A DNA stretch of 64,000 bases from Bradyrhizobium diazoefficiens (GTDB taxonomy: Bacteria > Pseudomonadota > Alphaproteobacteria > Rhizobiales > Xanthobacteraceae): contig NZ_CP067041.1 in the NCBI RefSeq assembly GCF_016599855.1, positions 2,480,001 through 2,544,000 of the forward strand. Reading direction: 5' to 3'. The first letter of the stretch is position 1; every line of letters begins with the position of its first letter. Positions 50,667-58,811 of this stretch are shown here, one piece after another. Below the pieces are notes generated by a model. That model ran no database searches. It saw only the letters and a program-made list of their open reading frames with translations, and had not been told where the DNA came from. The position numbers were made by a program, and so were the translations under genes.

Positions 50667-51773
50667 ATGAGCGCAATCACTGAGATGCCTGATCTGCCGC
50701 GTGCCGCCCGCCGTCCGCAAATCGGCAATCCGGTGCTGCGCTGGCTGCGCAGTAATCTGTTCTCGTCGATCCCCAACGGCATTCTGACGGTCGTTTTGCT
50801 GGCGGTGCTGGCGAAAGGCGTGATCGGCTTCGTGCAGTGGGGCATCGTCAATGCGGTCTGGCTCACGCCGGCCAATGATTCCAACGCCTGCAAGGCGGTG
50901 CGTGGTCTTGGCGCCTGCTGGGCGATCATCCCCGAGAAATACCGCTTTATCCTGTTCGGCACCTTTCCGTTCAACCAGCAATGGCGACCTGGGCTGTCGG
51001 TGCTGTTGTTCATTGCGCTGTTCTATCTCTCCACGCGGCGCGCGCTATGGCGGCGCGAACTGGCTTATCTCTGGATCGGGGCGCTCGCGATGATCAGCGT
51101 GCTGATGTGGGGCGGGGTGCTTGGGCTTTCCTTCGTCTCGCAGGACCGCTGGGGCGGATTGCCGGTGACGCTGATCCTGGCGACGTTCGGATTGGCATTC
51201 GGTTTCCCGCTCGGCATTTTGGTCGCGCTCGGCCGGCGCTCAAAGCTGCCGGCGATCCGATCGCTGAGCGTGCTCTATGTCGAACTGATCCGGGGCGTGC
51301 CGCTGGTCAGTCTCCTGTTCATGGCGAGCGTGATGTTTCCGCTGTTCATGCCGAGCGGATTCAACATCGACAAGCTGTTGCGCGCGCAGATCGCGATCAT
51401 CCTGTTCGCGGGCGCCTATCTTGCCGAAGTCATCCGCGGTGGTCTCCAGGCCGTACCGCGCGGGCAATACGAGGCTGCTGACGCGTTGGGACTTTCTTAT
51501 TGGCGCAAGCAGCGGCTGGTCGTCCTGCCGCAGGCGATCCGCCATGTCATCCCGCCGCTGGTCAACACCTTTATCGCGTTCTTCAAGGACACCAGTCTTG
51601 TGCTGATCATCGGTATCTTTGATCTGCTGACGACGGCCAAGACCGCGATCATCGATCCGGCCTGGCAGCAGTTTTCGGTCGAGGTCTATATCTTCGTTGC
51701 CGCGATCTATTTCGTCTTCTGCTTCGCGATGTCGCGCTATAGCCGGAGCCTGGAGGCGATGCGAGGAAGGTGA
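50667..51773 (+). CDS. aapM: General L-amino acid ABC transporter permease (AapM/BztC-like)
   Basis: A 368-residue permease starting MSAITEMPDLPRAARRPQIG, 2 bp after the AapQ-like stop. Signature blocks are VLYVELIRGVPLVSLLFMAS (about 201-220), AEVIRGGLQAVPRGQYEAAD (about 252-271) and KDTSLVLIIGIFDLLT near the C-terminus. The periplasmic insert with Cys pairs (NDSNACKAVRGLGACWA) is typical of AapM/BztC. After its stop comes a converging amidase gene rather than the expected AapP/BztD ATPase, so the locus is incomplete by comparison with known aapJQMP operons. Confidence 0.94.
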   Translation: MSAITEMPDLPRAARRPQIGNPVLRWLRSNLFSSIPNGILTVVLLAVLAKGVIGFVQWGIVNAVWLTPANDSNACKAVRGLGACWAIIPEKYRFILFGTFPFNQQWRPGLSVLLFIALFYLSTRRALWRRELAYLWIGALAMISVLMWGGVLGLSFVSQDRWGGLPVTLILATFGLAFGFPLGILVALGRRSKLPAIRSLSVLYVELIRGVPLVSLLFMASVMFPLFMPSGFNIDKLLRAQIAIILFAGAYLAEVIRGGLQAVPRGQYEAADALGLSYWRKQRLVVLPQAIRHVIPPLVNTFIAFFKDTSLVLIIGIFDLLTTAKTAIIDPAWQQFSVEVYIFVAAIYFVFCFAMSRYSRSLEAMRGR

Positions 51774-51829
51774 TGCTTGCTAACCTCTCCCCGCAAGAGC
51801 GGAGGGAGTGCACCGAGCGTGGCGGCGTC

Positions 51830-53248
51830 TTACTTCTTCACCCTCGGATCGATCGGCGTCTGCCCGCGCAGACCCAAAATGTCCTCCAACACCTTCGCTC
51901 CCGCGATCACCTGCGCGTCCGCGCGCGGCGGCCCGACGACCTGCACGCCGACCGGCAGGCCCGAGGCCGTGAAGCCGCAGGGCAGCGACAGCGACGGGCA
52001 ACAGGCCACCGTGATGGCATAGACGATGCCGAGCCATTCGACGTAGTTCTCGAATCTCTTGCCGCCGCATTCGGCGACATAGCGGTTCTCGATCGGGAAG
52101 GGCGGCACGATCGTGGTCGGCGTCAGCAGGAGATCGTAGGTTTTGAAGAACGCGACCGCGCGCGCGGTCATACCGACGCGCTGCGCCTCGGCGCGTGCGA
52201 GCTGTTCGATGGTGAGCTTGAGGCCCTCTTCGATGTTCCAGATCACTTCGGGCTTGAGCAGGTCGCGCTTGGTGCGCAGCAGATTGGCCTTGGTGATCGC
52301 GAAATCGAAGGCGCGCAGCACGTGGAAGCACTCATGCGCCTCGCGCCAGTCCGGATGCGCCTCCTCGACGATGGCACCAGCCTCGGCAAAGCGTTCGGCG
52401 GCCTTGCGGGTGATGGACTTGACCTCGGGGTCAACGGGGGTGATGCCGAGATCGGGCGAGTAGGCAATGCGCTTCGGCTTCTTGCCCGATTGTGCCGCCG
52501 ACAGAAAGGAGGTTGTCGGTGCCGGCAGCGACAGCGGATCATCCGCGTAGTCGCCGCTCATCGCATCGAGCAGCAGCGCGAGGTCCTCGACATTGCGGGC
52601 CATCGGTCCAACGACGCCGAGATTGCGATCGATGCTCGATTTGGGGGTATGGGCGACGCGGCCGATGCTCGGCCGCATGCCGACGACGCCGCAGAAGGCG
52701 GCGGGGCTGCGCAACGAGCCGCCCATGTCCGAGCCTTGCGCGAGCCAGGCCATGCCGGTGGCAAGCGCCACCGCCGCGCCGCCGGAGGAGCCGGCCGCCG
52801 ATTTGGTCGTATCCCACGGATTGAGCGTCGCGCCGAACACTTCGTTGAAGGTGTTGGCGCCGGCGCCGAATTCCGGCGTGTTGGATTTTGCGTAGACGAC
52901 CGCGCCATTGGCCTCGAGATTCTCCACCATGACGTCGGAGGTCGCGGGAATGTTGTCCTTGTAGATCGGCGAGCCCTGCGTGTTCAGCACGCCCGCGACA
53001 TCGGTCAGGTCCTTGATCGGCAGCGGCAGGCCAGCCAGCAACCCACGCGCGCCCGCGGGCGTCTGCATCAGCGCTTTAGCATTGGTCCGCGCGCGATCGA
53101 AGCACAGCGTCGGCAACGCGTTGACCTTGCCGTCGACCTCGGCGATGCGCTTCTCCAGCACATCAAGCAGCTCGAGAGGTGAAACATCGCCGGAGCGCAA
53201 CTTGTCGACGACGGAGCAAGCGGTTTCGCGGATCAGGTCTTGAGACAA
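51830..53248 (-). CDS. Amidase (amidase-signature family)
   Basis: About 472 residues. The TTG at 53248 (reading MSQDLIRETACSVVDKLRSG) follows GAGGAG at an 8-base spacing, so it is preferred to another TTG at 53272. The Ser-Ser-Lys catalytic set is present: Lys in LPLPIKDLTDVAG, and the two Ser in SAAGSSGGAAVALA and GSDMGGSLRSPAAF. Length fits GatA-like amidases. Such enzymes hydrolyse amides to acids and ammonia; specific substrate cannot be read. It lies 40 bp after an SDR gene on the same strand and converges on the AapM-like gene. The C-terminal ends in LRGQTPIDPRVKK, with nothing odd. Confidence 0.9.
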   Translation of the reverse strand: MSQDLIRETACSVVDKLRSGDVSPLELLDVLEKRIAEVDGKVNALPTLCFDRARTNAKALMQTPAGARGLLAGLPLPIKDLTDVAGVLNTQGSPIYKDNIPATSDVMVENLEANGAVVYAKSNTPEFGAGANTFNEVFGATLNPWDTTKSAAGSSGGAAVALATGMAWLAQGSDMGGSLRSPAAFCGVVGMRPSIGRVAHTPKSSIDRNLGVVGPMARNVEDLALLLDAMSGDYADDPLSLPAPTTSFLSAAQSGKKPKRIAYSPDLGITPVDPEVKSITRKAAERFAEAGAIVEEAHPDWREAHECFHVLRAFDFAITKANLLRTKRDLLKPEVIWNIEEGLKLTIEQLARAEAQRVGMTARAVAFFKTYDLLLTPTTIVPPFPIENRYVAECGGKRFENYVEWLGIVYAITVACCPSLSLPCGFTASGLPVGVQVVGPPRADAQVIAGAKVLEDILGLRGQTPIDPRVKK

Positions 53249-53288
53249 ATCATTTCGCTCCTCTATTATCAAATGACGAGGATAGAGT

Positions 53289-54065
53289 TTAACTCCATCC
53301 CGCGCTGATGCCGCCGTCGACAGTGTAGATCACACCCGACGTATAGCCGGCGCGATCCGATGCGAGGAATGCCATGAGGTCGCCGATCTCGCGCGCATGT
53401 GCGGGGCGGCCGAGCGGTAGGCTTTTCTGGAATTCCTTGTAACGCGTCTCGTCGCCGAACTGGTGCTTCGCCCGCGTCTTCAGCAGCGTAACGTGACGGT
53501 CGGTGCCGACAGGGCCGGGATTGATGCCGACCACGCGGATATTGTCGGCAAGGCTCTTGCCGCCCAGTCCGCGGGTGAAGGCCATCAGCGCGGCGTTGCC
53601 GGCGCTGCCGCAGATGTAATTGGCATCGAACTTCTCGCCGGCAGCACCAATGTCGTTGATGATGACGCCGCCGCCCCTGGCCTTCATCTGCGCGTAGATC
53701 TGCCGCGTAAGGTTGATATACCCGAACACCTTCAATTCCCAGGCGTGTCGCCAGGTCGCTTCGTCGATCTTGTCGATGGAGCCGCCGGGGATGTCGCCGG
53801 CGTTGTTTACAAGCACGTCGATGTGGGCGGCCTCCCTGGCGAGCCGCGCGATGTCCTCGGCCTTGCGTAAATCCACGATGCTCGTTGCGGCATCGATCTG
53901 GTGCGCCGAGCGCAGGCGCTCGGCCAACGCCCTGAGCTGGTCGCCGCTGCGGGCGGCGAGCAGGAGATGCGCACCTTCCTCGGCAAACGCTTCGGCGGCG
54001 GCTGCGCCAATGCCCTTGGACGCGCCTGTGATCAGGACGCGCTTGCCACGCAGATGCAGATCCAT
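53289..54065 (-). CDS. Short-chain dehydrogenase/reductase (SDR)
   Basis: A 258-residue classical SDR. The cofactor motif is ITGASKGIGAAAAEA (about 12-26), followed by NNAGDIPGG (about 87-95). The catalytic YxxxK is not in its canonical form: the expected region reads NYICGSAGNAALMAFTRGLG, where Tyr is followed by ICGSAGN rather than xxxK. This suggests a divergent or altered active site. The C-terminus DRAGYTSGVIYTVDGGISAG is standard. It is transcribed with the amidase. The reaction is unknown. Confidence 0.87.
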   Translation of the reverse strand: MDLHLRGKRVLITGASKGIGAAAAEAFAEEGAHLLLAARSGDQLRALAERLRSAHQIDAATSIVDLRKAEDIARLAREAAHIDVLVNNAGDIPGGSIDKIDEATWRHAWELKVFGYINLTRQIYAQMKARGGGVIINDIGAAGEKFDANYICGSAGNAALMAFTRGLGGKSLADNIRVVGINPGPVGTDRHVTLLKTRAKHQFGDETRYKEFQKSLPLGRPAHAREIGDLMAFLASDRAGYTSGVIYTVDGGISAGWS

Positions 54066-54133
54066 GAGAGGTACTCGCAGGAGAGGAACAAGGACGAAAT
54101 CAGTAGACGCACGGCCGCGCCATGGTCAACATT

Positions 54134-54178
54134 GCAGTGCAGCGTTGCACTGCCGCGGAGTTTGGTCCATTGCAGTGC
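54134..54178. promoter_or_regulatory. Cluster of GCAGTGC sites between SDR and tartrate-dehydrogenase-like genes
   Basis: GCAGTGCA (54134-54141), spacer GCGT, TGCACTGC (54146-54153) is a perfect 8-bp inverted repeat. A third copy, GCAGTGC, is at 54172-54178. They sit in the 157-bp divergent gap and look like a multi-site operator. No regulator gene is adjacent. Confidence 0.6.
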
Positions 54179-54222
54179 GGTCAAAAAGGCGGCGGCTGCC
54201 GGATCAAATAAGGACGTTCTCG

Positions 54223-55296
54223 ATGAGCAAGAAACAATACCGGATCGCGGTCATTCCCGGCGACGGCATCGGCAAGGAAGTGATGCCCGAAGGCCAGCGC
54301 GTTCTGGAGGCCGCGGCGAAGAAGCACGGCGTCTCACTGCATTTCGATCATTTCGACTTCTCGTCTTATGACTATTACGAGAAGCACGGTCAGATGATGC
54401 CGGACGACTGGAAGGAGAAAATCGGCAAGCACGATGCGATCTATTTCGGCGCGGTCGGCTGGCCTGCCAAGATTCCGGATCACGTTTCCCTGTGGGGCTC
54501 GCTGATCAAGTTCCGCCGCGAGTTCGACCAGTACGTGAACCTGCGACCGGTGCGGCTGATGCCGGGTGTGCCGTCGCCGCTGGCGGGCCGCAAACCAGGC
54601 GATATCGATTTCTGGGTGGTGCGCGAGAACACCGAAGGTGAATATTCCTCCGTCGGCGGCCGCATGTTCCCCGACACCGACCGCGAGTTCGTGACGCAGC
54701 AGACGGTGATGACCCGCATCGGTGTCGACCGCATCCTGAAGTTCGCCTTCGAGCTCGCGCAGTCGCGGCCGAAGAAGCATTTGACCTCGGCGACGAAGTC
54801 GAACGGCATCTCCATCACCATGCCATATTGGGACGAGCGCGTGGAGGCGATGGCCAAGAAATTTCCGGGCGTGAAGTGGGACAAGTACCACATCGACATT
54901 TTGACCGCGAACTTCGTGCTGCATCCGGACTGGTTCGATGTCGTGGTCGGCTCCAATCTTTTCGGTGACATTCTCTCCGATCTCGGGCCGGCCTGCACCG
55001 GCACGATCGGCATTGCGCCGTCAGGCAACATCAATCCCGAGGGCGATTTCCCCTCAGTTTTCGAGCCTGTGCACGGCTCGGCGCCTGATATCGCAGGGCA
55101 GGGGATTGCGAACCCGATCGGCGCGATCTGGTCGGGCGCGATGATGTTCGAGCATCTCGGCGAGAAGGAAGCCGGCCGCTCGATCGTCGAGGCGATCGAG
55201 CGCACGCTGGCCGAGCGCACGCTGCGCACCAGGGACCTCGGCGGCAATGCCGACACTACGGCTTGCGGCAAGGCGGTCGCGGAGATGGTGGATTAA
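54223..55296 (+). CDS. Tartrate dehydrogenase / D-malate dehydrogenase family (IDH/IPMDH fold)
   Basis: A 357-residue member of the isocitrate/isopropylmalate dehydrogenase superfamily. The start at 54223 (MSKKQYRIAVIPGDGIGKEV) is the natural one. The substrate motif is FWVVRENTEGEYSSVGG (about 127-143), metal-binding Asp residues are in GDILSDLGPACTGTIGIA (about 248-265), and FEPVHGSAPDIAGQGIANP (about 278-296) is the NAD-binding segment. The DYYEKHGQMMPDDW and FRREFDQYVNLRPVR features are characteristic of tartrate dehydrogenase/decarboxylase and D-malate dehydrogenases (TtuC/DmlA). Substrate could be tartrate, D-malate or isopropylmalate. Confidence 0.91.
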   Translation: MSKKQYRIAVIPGDGIGKEVMPEGQRVLEAAAKKHGVSLHFDHFDFSSYDYYEKHGQMMPDDWKEKIGKHDAIYFGAVGWPAKIPDHVSLWGSLIKFRREFDQYVNLRPVRLMPGVPSPLAGRKPGDIDFWVVRENTEGEYSSVGGRMFPDTDREFVTQQTVMTRIGVDRILKFAFELAQSRPKKHLTSATKSNGISITMPYWDERVEAMAKKFPGVKWDKYHIDILTANFVLHPDWFDVVVGSNLFGDILSDLGPACTGTIGIAPSGNINPEGDFPSVFEPVHGSAPDIAGQGIANPIGAIWSGAMMFEHLGEKEAGRSIVEAIERTLAERTLRTRDLGGNADTTACGKAVAEMVD

Positions 55297-55316
55297 GGCA
55301 AGCTACTCACCACATG

Positions 55317-55334
55317 GTCGTCCCGGCGAAGGCC
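55317..55334. repeat. Left half of interrupted palindromic repeat, with 10-bp target duplication
   Basis: GTCGTCCCGGCGAAGGCC at 55317-55334 is the left end of a repeat whose remainder is at 56675-56787. Its last ten bases, GGCGAAGGCC (55325-55334), are repeated exactly at 56675-56684, on the other side of the IS element. This is the target-site duplication. Confidence 0.9.
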
Positions 55335-56674
55335 CATACGCGTAAAAATAGGAATTGCGTGTTGGATTCGCTTGTGATTCCAAGAAGGGATGAGACACGA
55401 ATCGCTCGTAAATGAAGACTGGGCGCGTGTTGTCGCCCGGCTTGGCGGGGCCGAGGCTCTCAACATCGGCGCGCGCGAGACGAAGGCGTTTGTTCGTCCG
55501 CGGGAGATCCGCAATGCGGTCGATCTGCTGCGCCTGATCCTGGCGTATTGTCTTGGCGAGCGAGGCCTGCGGCTGACGGCAGCATGGGCCACCTCGGTGG
55601 GACTGGTCGATGTCACCAGCGTGGCACTGTGGTATCGCTTGCGTCAGTGCGGGGACTGGCTGACGAAGCTGATCGGCGAGGCGCTTGCGAGCGGTGCGCC
55701 GAAGGCAAGCCGCGGTCGGCTGATCCGCATTGTTGACGCCACAACAGTGCCCAAGGCTGGAACGCGTGGCAGGAACAAGAACGCAGTATGGCGTGTCCAC
55801 AGCGCGTTCGATCTGCCGCAGGAGCGCTTTGGTCACTTCGAACTGACCGATCAGCAAGCAGGCGAGACGCTGGACCGGATACCGGTGATTGCCGGCGAAA
55901 TCCGGCTTGCCGATCGCGCCTATCTGCAACCAGAGCGCATGGCCCATCTGCTCGAGGGGGGCGCGGACTTCGTAATCCGCGCTGGCTGGAAGAGCGCGCG
56001 CTGGCTTGATGGCGACGGCGACGAGGTTGATCTGACAGCCGAACTGCGCAAGGCCTCGTCGCGCGGCCTGATCGATCGGCCGATCTGGATCAAGCGAAAG
56101 TCCGGCGCGTCGGCACTTGCCGTGCGTCTGGTTGCCATCAAGAAGCCGGCACAAGCTGCCGCGGAGGCACGACGCAAAGCGCGCAGGGCGGCCCAGAAGG
56201 GAGGACACCAGCTCTCAAGCCAAACCCTTGACGCTGCGGATTGGGTGATCCTGGTGACCTCGCTCAAGCCCGAGGACTTCACCACGACCGACATCCTTGC
56301 CCTTTATCGACTGCGATGGCGGATCGAACTCGGCTTCAAGCGGCTGAAGAGTGTGATCGGCCTAAAGGGACCGCCTGGAATGGACGAGCGGTCTGCCAGA
56401 CCCCACATCCTTGCCCATCTGCTGATCATTCTATTACTCGAGCCGCTTGTCGACGAACTCGAGGACTCTCCCCGCTTGGCTCAGGCCGCCTGACTAGACC
56501 CGCAGCGTGGCGTTTGCTGCGTCAGCTCCTCGCCTCGCTGCTCCAAGCCATTATCCCCCAGCCCACAATCGCTCGCCTCCGCAGAGCCCGCCCCATCCTT
56601 TGGCGACACCTCCGTGAGCCACCCAGGCACAAGCGCCGCTATCAAGCGATGATCAAACTAACTTAACGCCCATG
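55335..56674 (+). mobile_element. IS4-family insertion sequence, 1340 bp
   Basis: The element is bounded by the 10-bp direct repeat GGCGAAGGCC. The left end reads CATACGCGTAAAAATAG and the right end, on the opposite strand, reads CATGGGCGTTAAGTTAG. These match at 12 of the first 17 positions, a normal imperfect terminal inverted repeat. The single transposase gene is in the element's forward direction. IS4-family elements generate 9-12 bp duplications, consistent with the 10 bp seen. Insertion was into the palindromic repeat described separately. Confidence 0.93.
55390..56666 (+). pseudogene. IS4-family transposase, frameshifted near the C-terminus
   Basis: The main frame encodes 367 residues (55390-56493) with the DDE residues: Asp in RIVDATTVPKAG, Asp in ADRAYLQPERM, and the YREK block YRLRWRIELGFKRLK near the end. 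After EDSPRLAQAA it stops at TGA (56491). The -1 frame continues for 58 residues as LTRPAAWRLLRQLLASLL to YQAMIKLT and ends at 56666. This tail looks like the usual C-terminus of such transposases. The junction is not a standard slippery heptamer, so a simple indel is more likely than programmed shifting. The truncated version keeps the whole catalytic core and might still work. Confidence 0.85.
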
Positions 56675-56787
56675 GGCGAAGGCCGGGACCCATAACCCCA
56701 AGGAGATGTCGTCGCGCGAGTTGGTCACCACGAGTCTTCGCCAAACCACTTTTCGTGGTTATGGGTCCCGGCCTTCGCCGGGACGAC
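56675..56787. repeat. Right part of the interrupted palindromic repeat
   Basis: The segment begins GGCGAAGGCCGGGACCCATA and ends GGTTATGGGTCCCGGCCTTC...CGGGACGAC. Together with 55317-55334 it forms a long hairpin whose arms begin GTCGTCCCGGCGAAGGCC and end in the exact reverse complement. The IS landed in the left arm. A related but diverged element lies at 63300-63436. Confidence 0.88.
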
Positions 56788-56802
56788 AGCGGTTGTGATT
56801 AC

Positions 56803-57876
56803 CTACCCCGCGATCTTCTCGATCGCCGCCTGTTCCAGCCCGAACTTCTTCCCGGCCTCAAGAATTTCCTGCCAGGTGGTCGGATCAACCGGGATGCCCT
56901 CAGCAAGCCGCTTCTGCTTCGTCTCGCGTTCGGGCTCGCCGGCGATCCTGACCTTGTCAACGCCGGGGGCGGGCGGCGAGCCAGTGTGCCAGGCGACGAA
57001 GCTCTCGACTTCGCGCGCGAGGTTTTCGCCGGTGCCGAGCTTGCCCGGGTCGATGATGATCGAGAGCATGCCGTTGAGGACGTTGTACTTGCCGTCGGAC
57101 GGGCCCTTGACCACCTGCCCGCCCGAGAGCGCGCCGCCGAGGATTTCGCACACCAGCGCGAGCCCGGAACCCTTGTGCTCGCCGAACGGCAGGATGGCGC
57201 CGTACGGCGGGATGACGGTGTAGCGCGGATTGACGGTGGGCTTGCCTTCATTGTCGATGATGGTGCCGGGCTCGAGCTCGACGCCCTTGTTGTGGGCGAC
57301 GCGCGTCTTGCCTTGCGCGATCCTGCTGGTGGCGAAATCAAGCACGATGGGGTCCTTGCCCCGGCGCGGGATACCGACGCAGAACGGGTTGGTGCCGTGG
57401 CGCGCATCGCTGCCGCCCCAGGGCGCCACGATCGGGCGCGAGATCACGTTGACGAAGTGGATCGAGACCAGCCCGTGGTCGATGCACTGCTCGGCCCAGT
57501 GGCCGATGCGCCCGATGTGGTGCGCGTTGGAGAGGCCGACGAGACACACGCCGTTGCGCTTGGCGCGCTCTGCCGCCAGCTCCATCGCTTCATGGCCGAT
57601 CACCTGGCCGTAGCCGGTGAGGCCGTCGAGGGTGAGAAGCGGACCGGTGTCGAGCACAATCTTGACGTGCTGGTTCACGGCGAGGCCGCCCGTGGTGACG
57701 CTCTGGACATAGCGCGGGATCATGCCGACTCCGTGGGAGTCATGTCCCCTGAGATTGGCCTCGACGAGGTTCGTGGACACGAGATCGGCTTCGCGCTCCG
57801 TGGACCCGCCCGCCCTGACGATGGCGCGGATGACGTTCGTGAGCGGCTCTGCCTTGATGATGCGATAGTCGGCCAT
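56803..57876 (-). CDS. Malate/L-lactate dehydrogenase family oxidoreductase (Ldh_2)
   Basis: A 357-residue protein of the malate/ureidoglycolate/L-sulfolactate dehydrogenase family. The start at 57876 (MADYRIIKAEPLTNVIRAIV) is preferred; a longer frame to 57921 overlaps the next gene. Family motifs are GHDSHGVGMIPRYV (about 44-57, with the catalytic-type His), LSNAHHIGRIGHWAEQ (about 115-130) and HGTNPFCVGIPRRG (about 160-173). NAD(P)-dependent oxidation of a 2-hydroxyacid is expected. It is the last gene of a minus-strand unit with D-2-hydroxyacid dehydrogenase and the amidohydrolase, so all may serve one 2-hydroxyacid or ureido-compound route. Confidence 0.92.
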   Translation of the reverse strand: MADYRIIKAEPLTNVIRAIVRAGGSTEREADLVSTNLVEANLRGHDSHGVGMIPRYVQSVTTGGLAVNQHVKIVLDTGPLLTLDGLTGYGQVIGHEAMELAAERAKRNGVCLVGLSNAHHIGRIGHWAEQCIDHGLVSIHFVNVISRPIVAPWGGSDARHGTNPFCVGIPRRGKDPIVLDFATSRIAQGKTRVAHNKGVELEPGTIIDNEGKPTVNPRYTVIPPYGAILPFGEHKGSGLALVCEILGGALSGGQVVKGPSDGKYNVLNGMLSIIIDPGKLGTGENLAREVESFVAWHTGSPPAPGVDKVRIAGEPERETKQKRLAEGIPVDPTTWQEILEAGKKFGLEQAAIEKIAG

Positions 57877-57887
57877 TGTTGCTGCTC

Positions 57888-58799
57888 TTATCCTTTCACG
57901 ATCCGGCGGCAATGGACCCATGCTGCTTCAATCAGGTTTTCGCTGGCCTCCGGCGTGCGGAACGCCGAATGCGCCGACAGCGTCACGTTCGGAATTTTTG
58001 TCAGCGGATGGCCCGCCGGCAGCGGTTCGATGTTGAAGACGTCGAGACCGGCATGACGGATGTGGCCCGACTTCAGCGCATCGATCACCGCCTGCTCGTC
58101 GACGATGGCGCCGCGCGCGGTGTTGATGAAGACGACGCCCGGCTTCATCTTGGCGATTGTCTCACGCGTGACCATGCCACGCGTCTCATCGTTGAGCAGC
58201 AGATGCAGCGACACGACATCGCTCTTCGCCAGCAGCGTGTCGACATCAGTGAACTCCACGCCTGGATGGCTCTTCGGCGAGCGGTTCCAGGCGATCACCT
58301 TCATGCCGCTGCCTGAGGCAATTCGCGCGACCTCGGCTGCGATGCCGCCGAAGCCGATCAGGCCTAGCGTTTTGCCGGTGAGCTGCATGCCGTCCTCGCG
58401 CAGCCAGTTGCCGGCGCGCATCTCGCGGTCCATCATCGCGATGGCGCGCGCGGAGGCCCACATCAGCGCGATCGCGGATTCCGCCACGGCCGTGTCGCCG
58501 TAGCCCTTGATCAGGTGCACGGAGATGCCGAGTTCGGCGAGTTCCTCCGGATTCATGTAGCTGCGCGCGCCGGTACCGAGGAACACGACGTGCTTCAGCC
58601 CCGCACACCTCTTGGCGACCTCGGTCGGCAGCGCCGTGTGGTCGACGATGGCGATCTCCGCGCCGTCGAGGATTTCAGGATATTGCTCGGGCTTGATATC
58701 AGGATCCCTGTGGATCCGCACCTTGGGATCGCCGGGCTTCTCCAGCCGCTCCATGATCACGGCGAGCGCTTCATTGGCGTCGACGAAAACTCCGCGCAT
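57888..58799 (-). CDS. NAD(P)-dependent D-2-hydroxyacid dehydrogenase
   Basis: A 303-residue protein. The nucleotide motif is LGLIGFGGIAAEVARIASG (about 139-157; GxGxxA variant), followed by the acidic/Arg region AWNRSPKSH. Catalytic residues are Arg in NTARGAIVDEQA and the Glu and His of the C-terminal LSAHSAFRTPEASENLIE. The N-terminal substrate domain (IHRDPDIKPEQYPEILDGAE) is typical. Direct 2-hydroxyacid/2-oxoacid interconversion is expected. It is 11 bp upstream of the Ldh-type gene and 12 bp after the amidohydrolase gene. Confidence 0.93.
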   Translation of the reverse strand: MRGVFVDANEALAVIMERLEKPGDPKVRIHRDPDIKPEQYPEILDGAEIAIVDHTALPTEVAKRCAGLKHVVFLGTGARSYMNPEELAELGISVHLIKGYGDTAVAESAIALMWASARAIAMMDREMRAGNWLREDGMQLTGKTLGLIGFGGIAAEVARIASGSGMKVIAWNRSPKSHPGVEFTDVDTLLAKSDVVSLHLLLNDETRGMVTRETIAKMKPGVVFINTARGAIVDEQAVIDALKSGHIRHAGLDVFNIEPLPAGHPLTKIPNVTLSAHSAFRTPEASENLIEAAWVHCRRIVKG

Positions 58800-58811
58800 G
58801 TCTGGCTCCGA

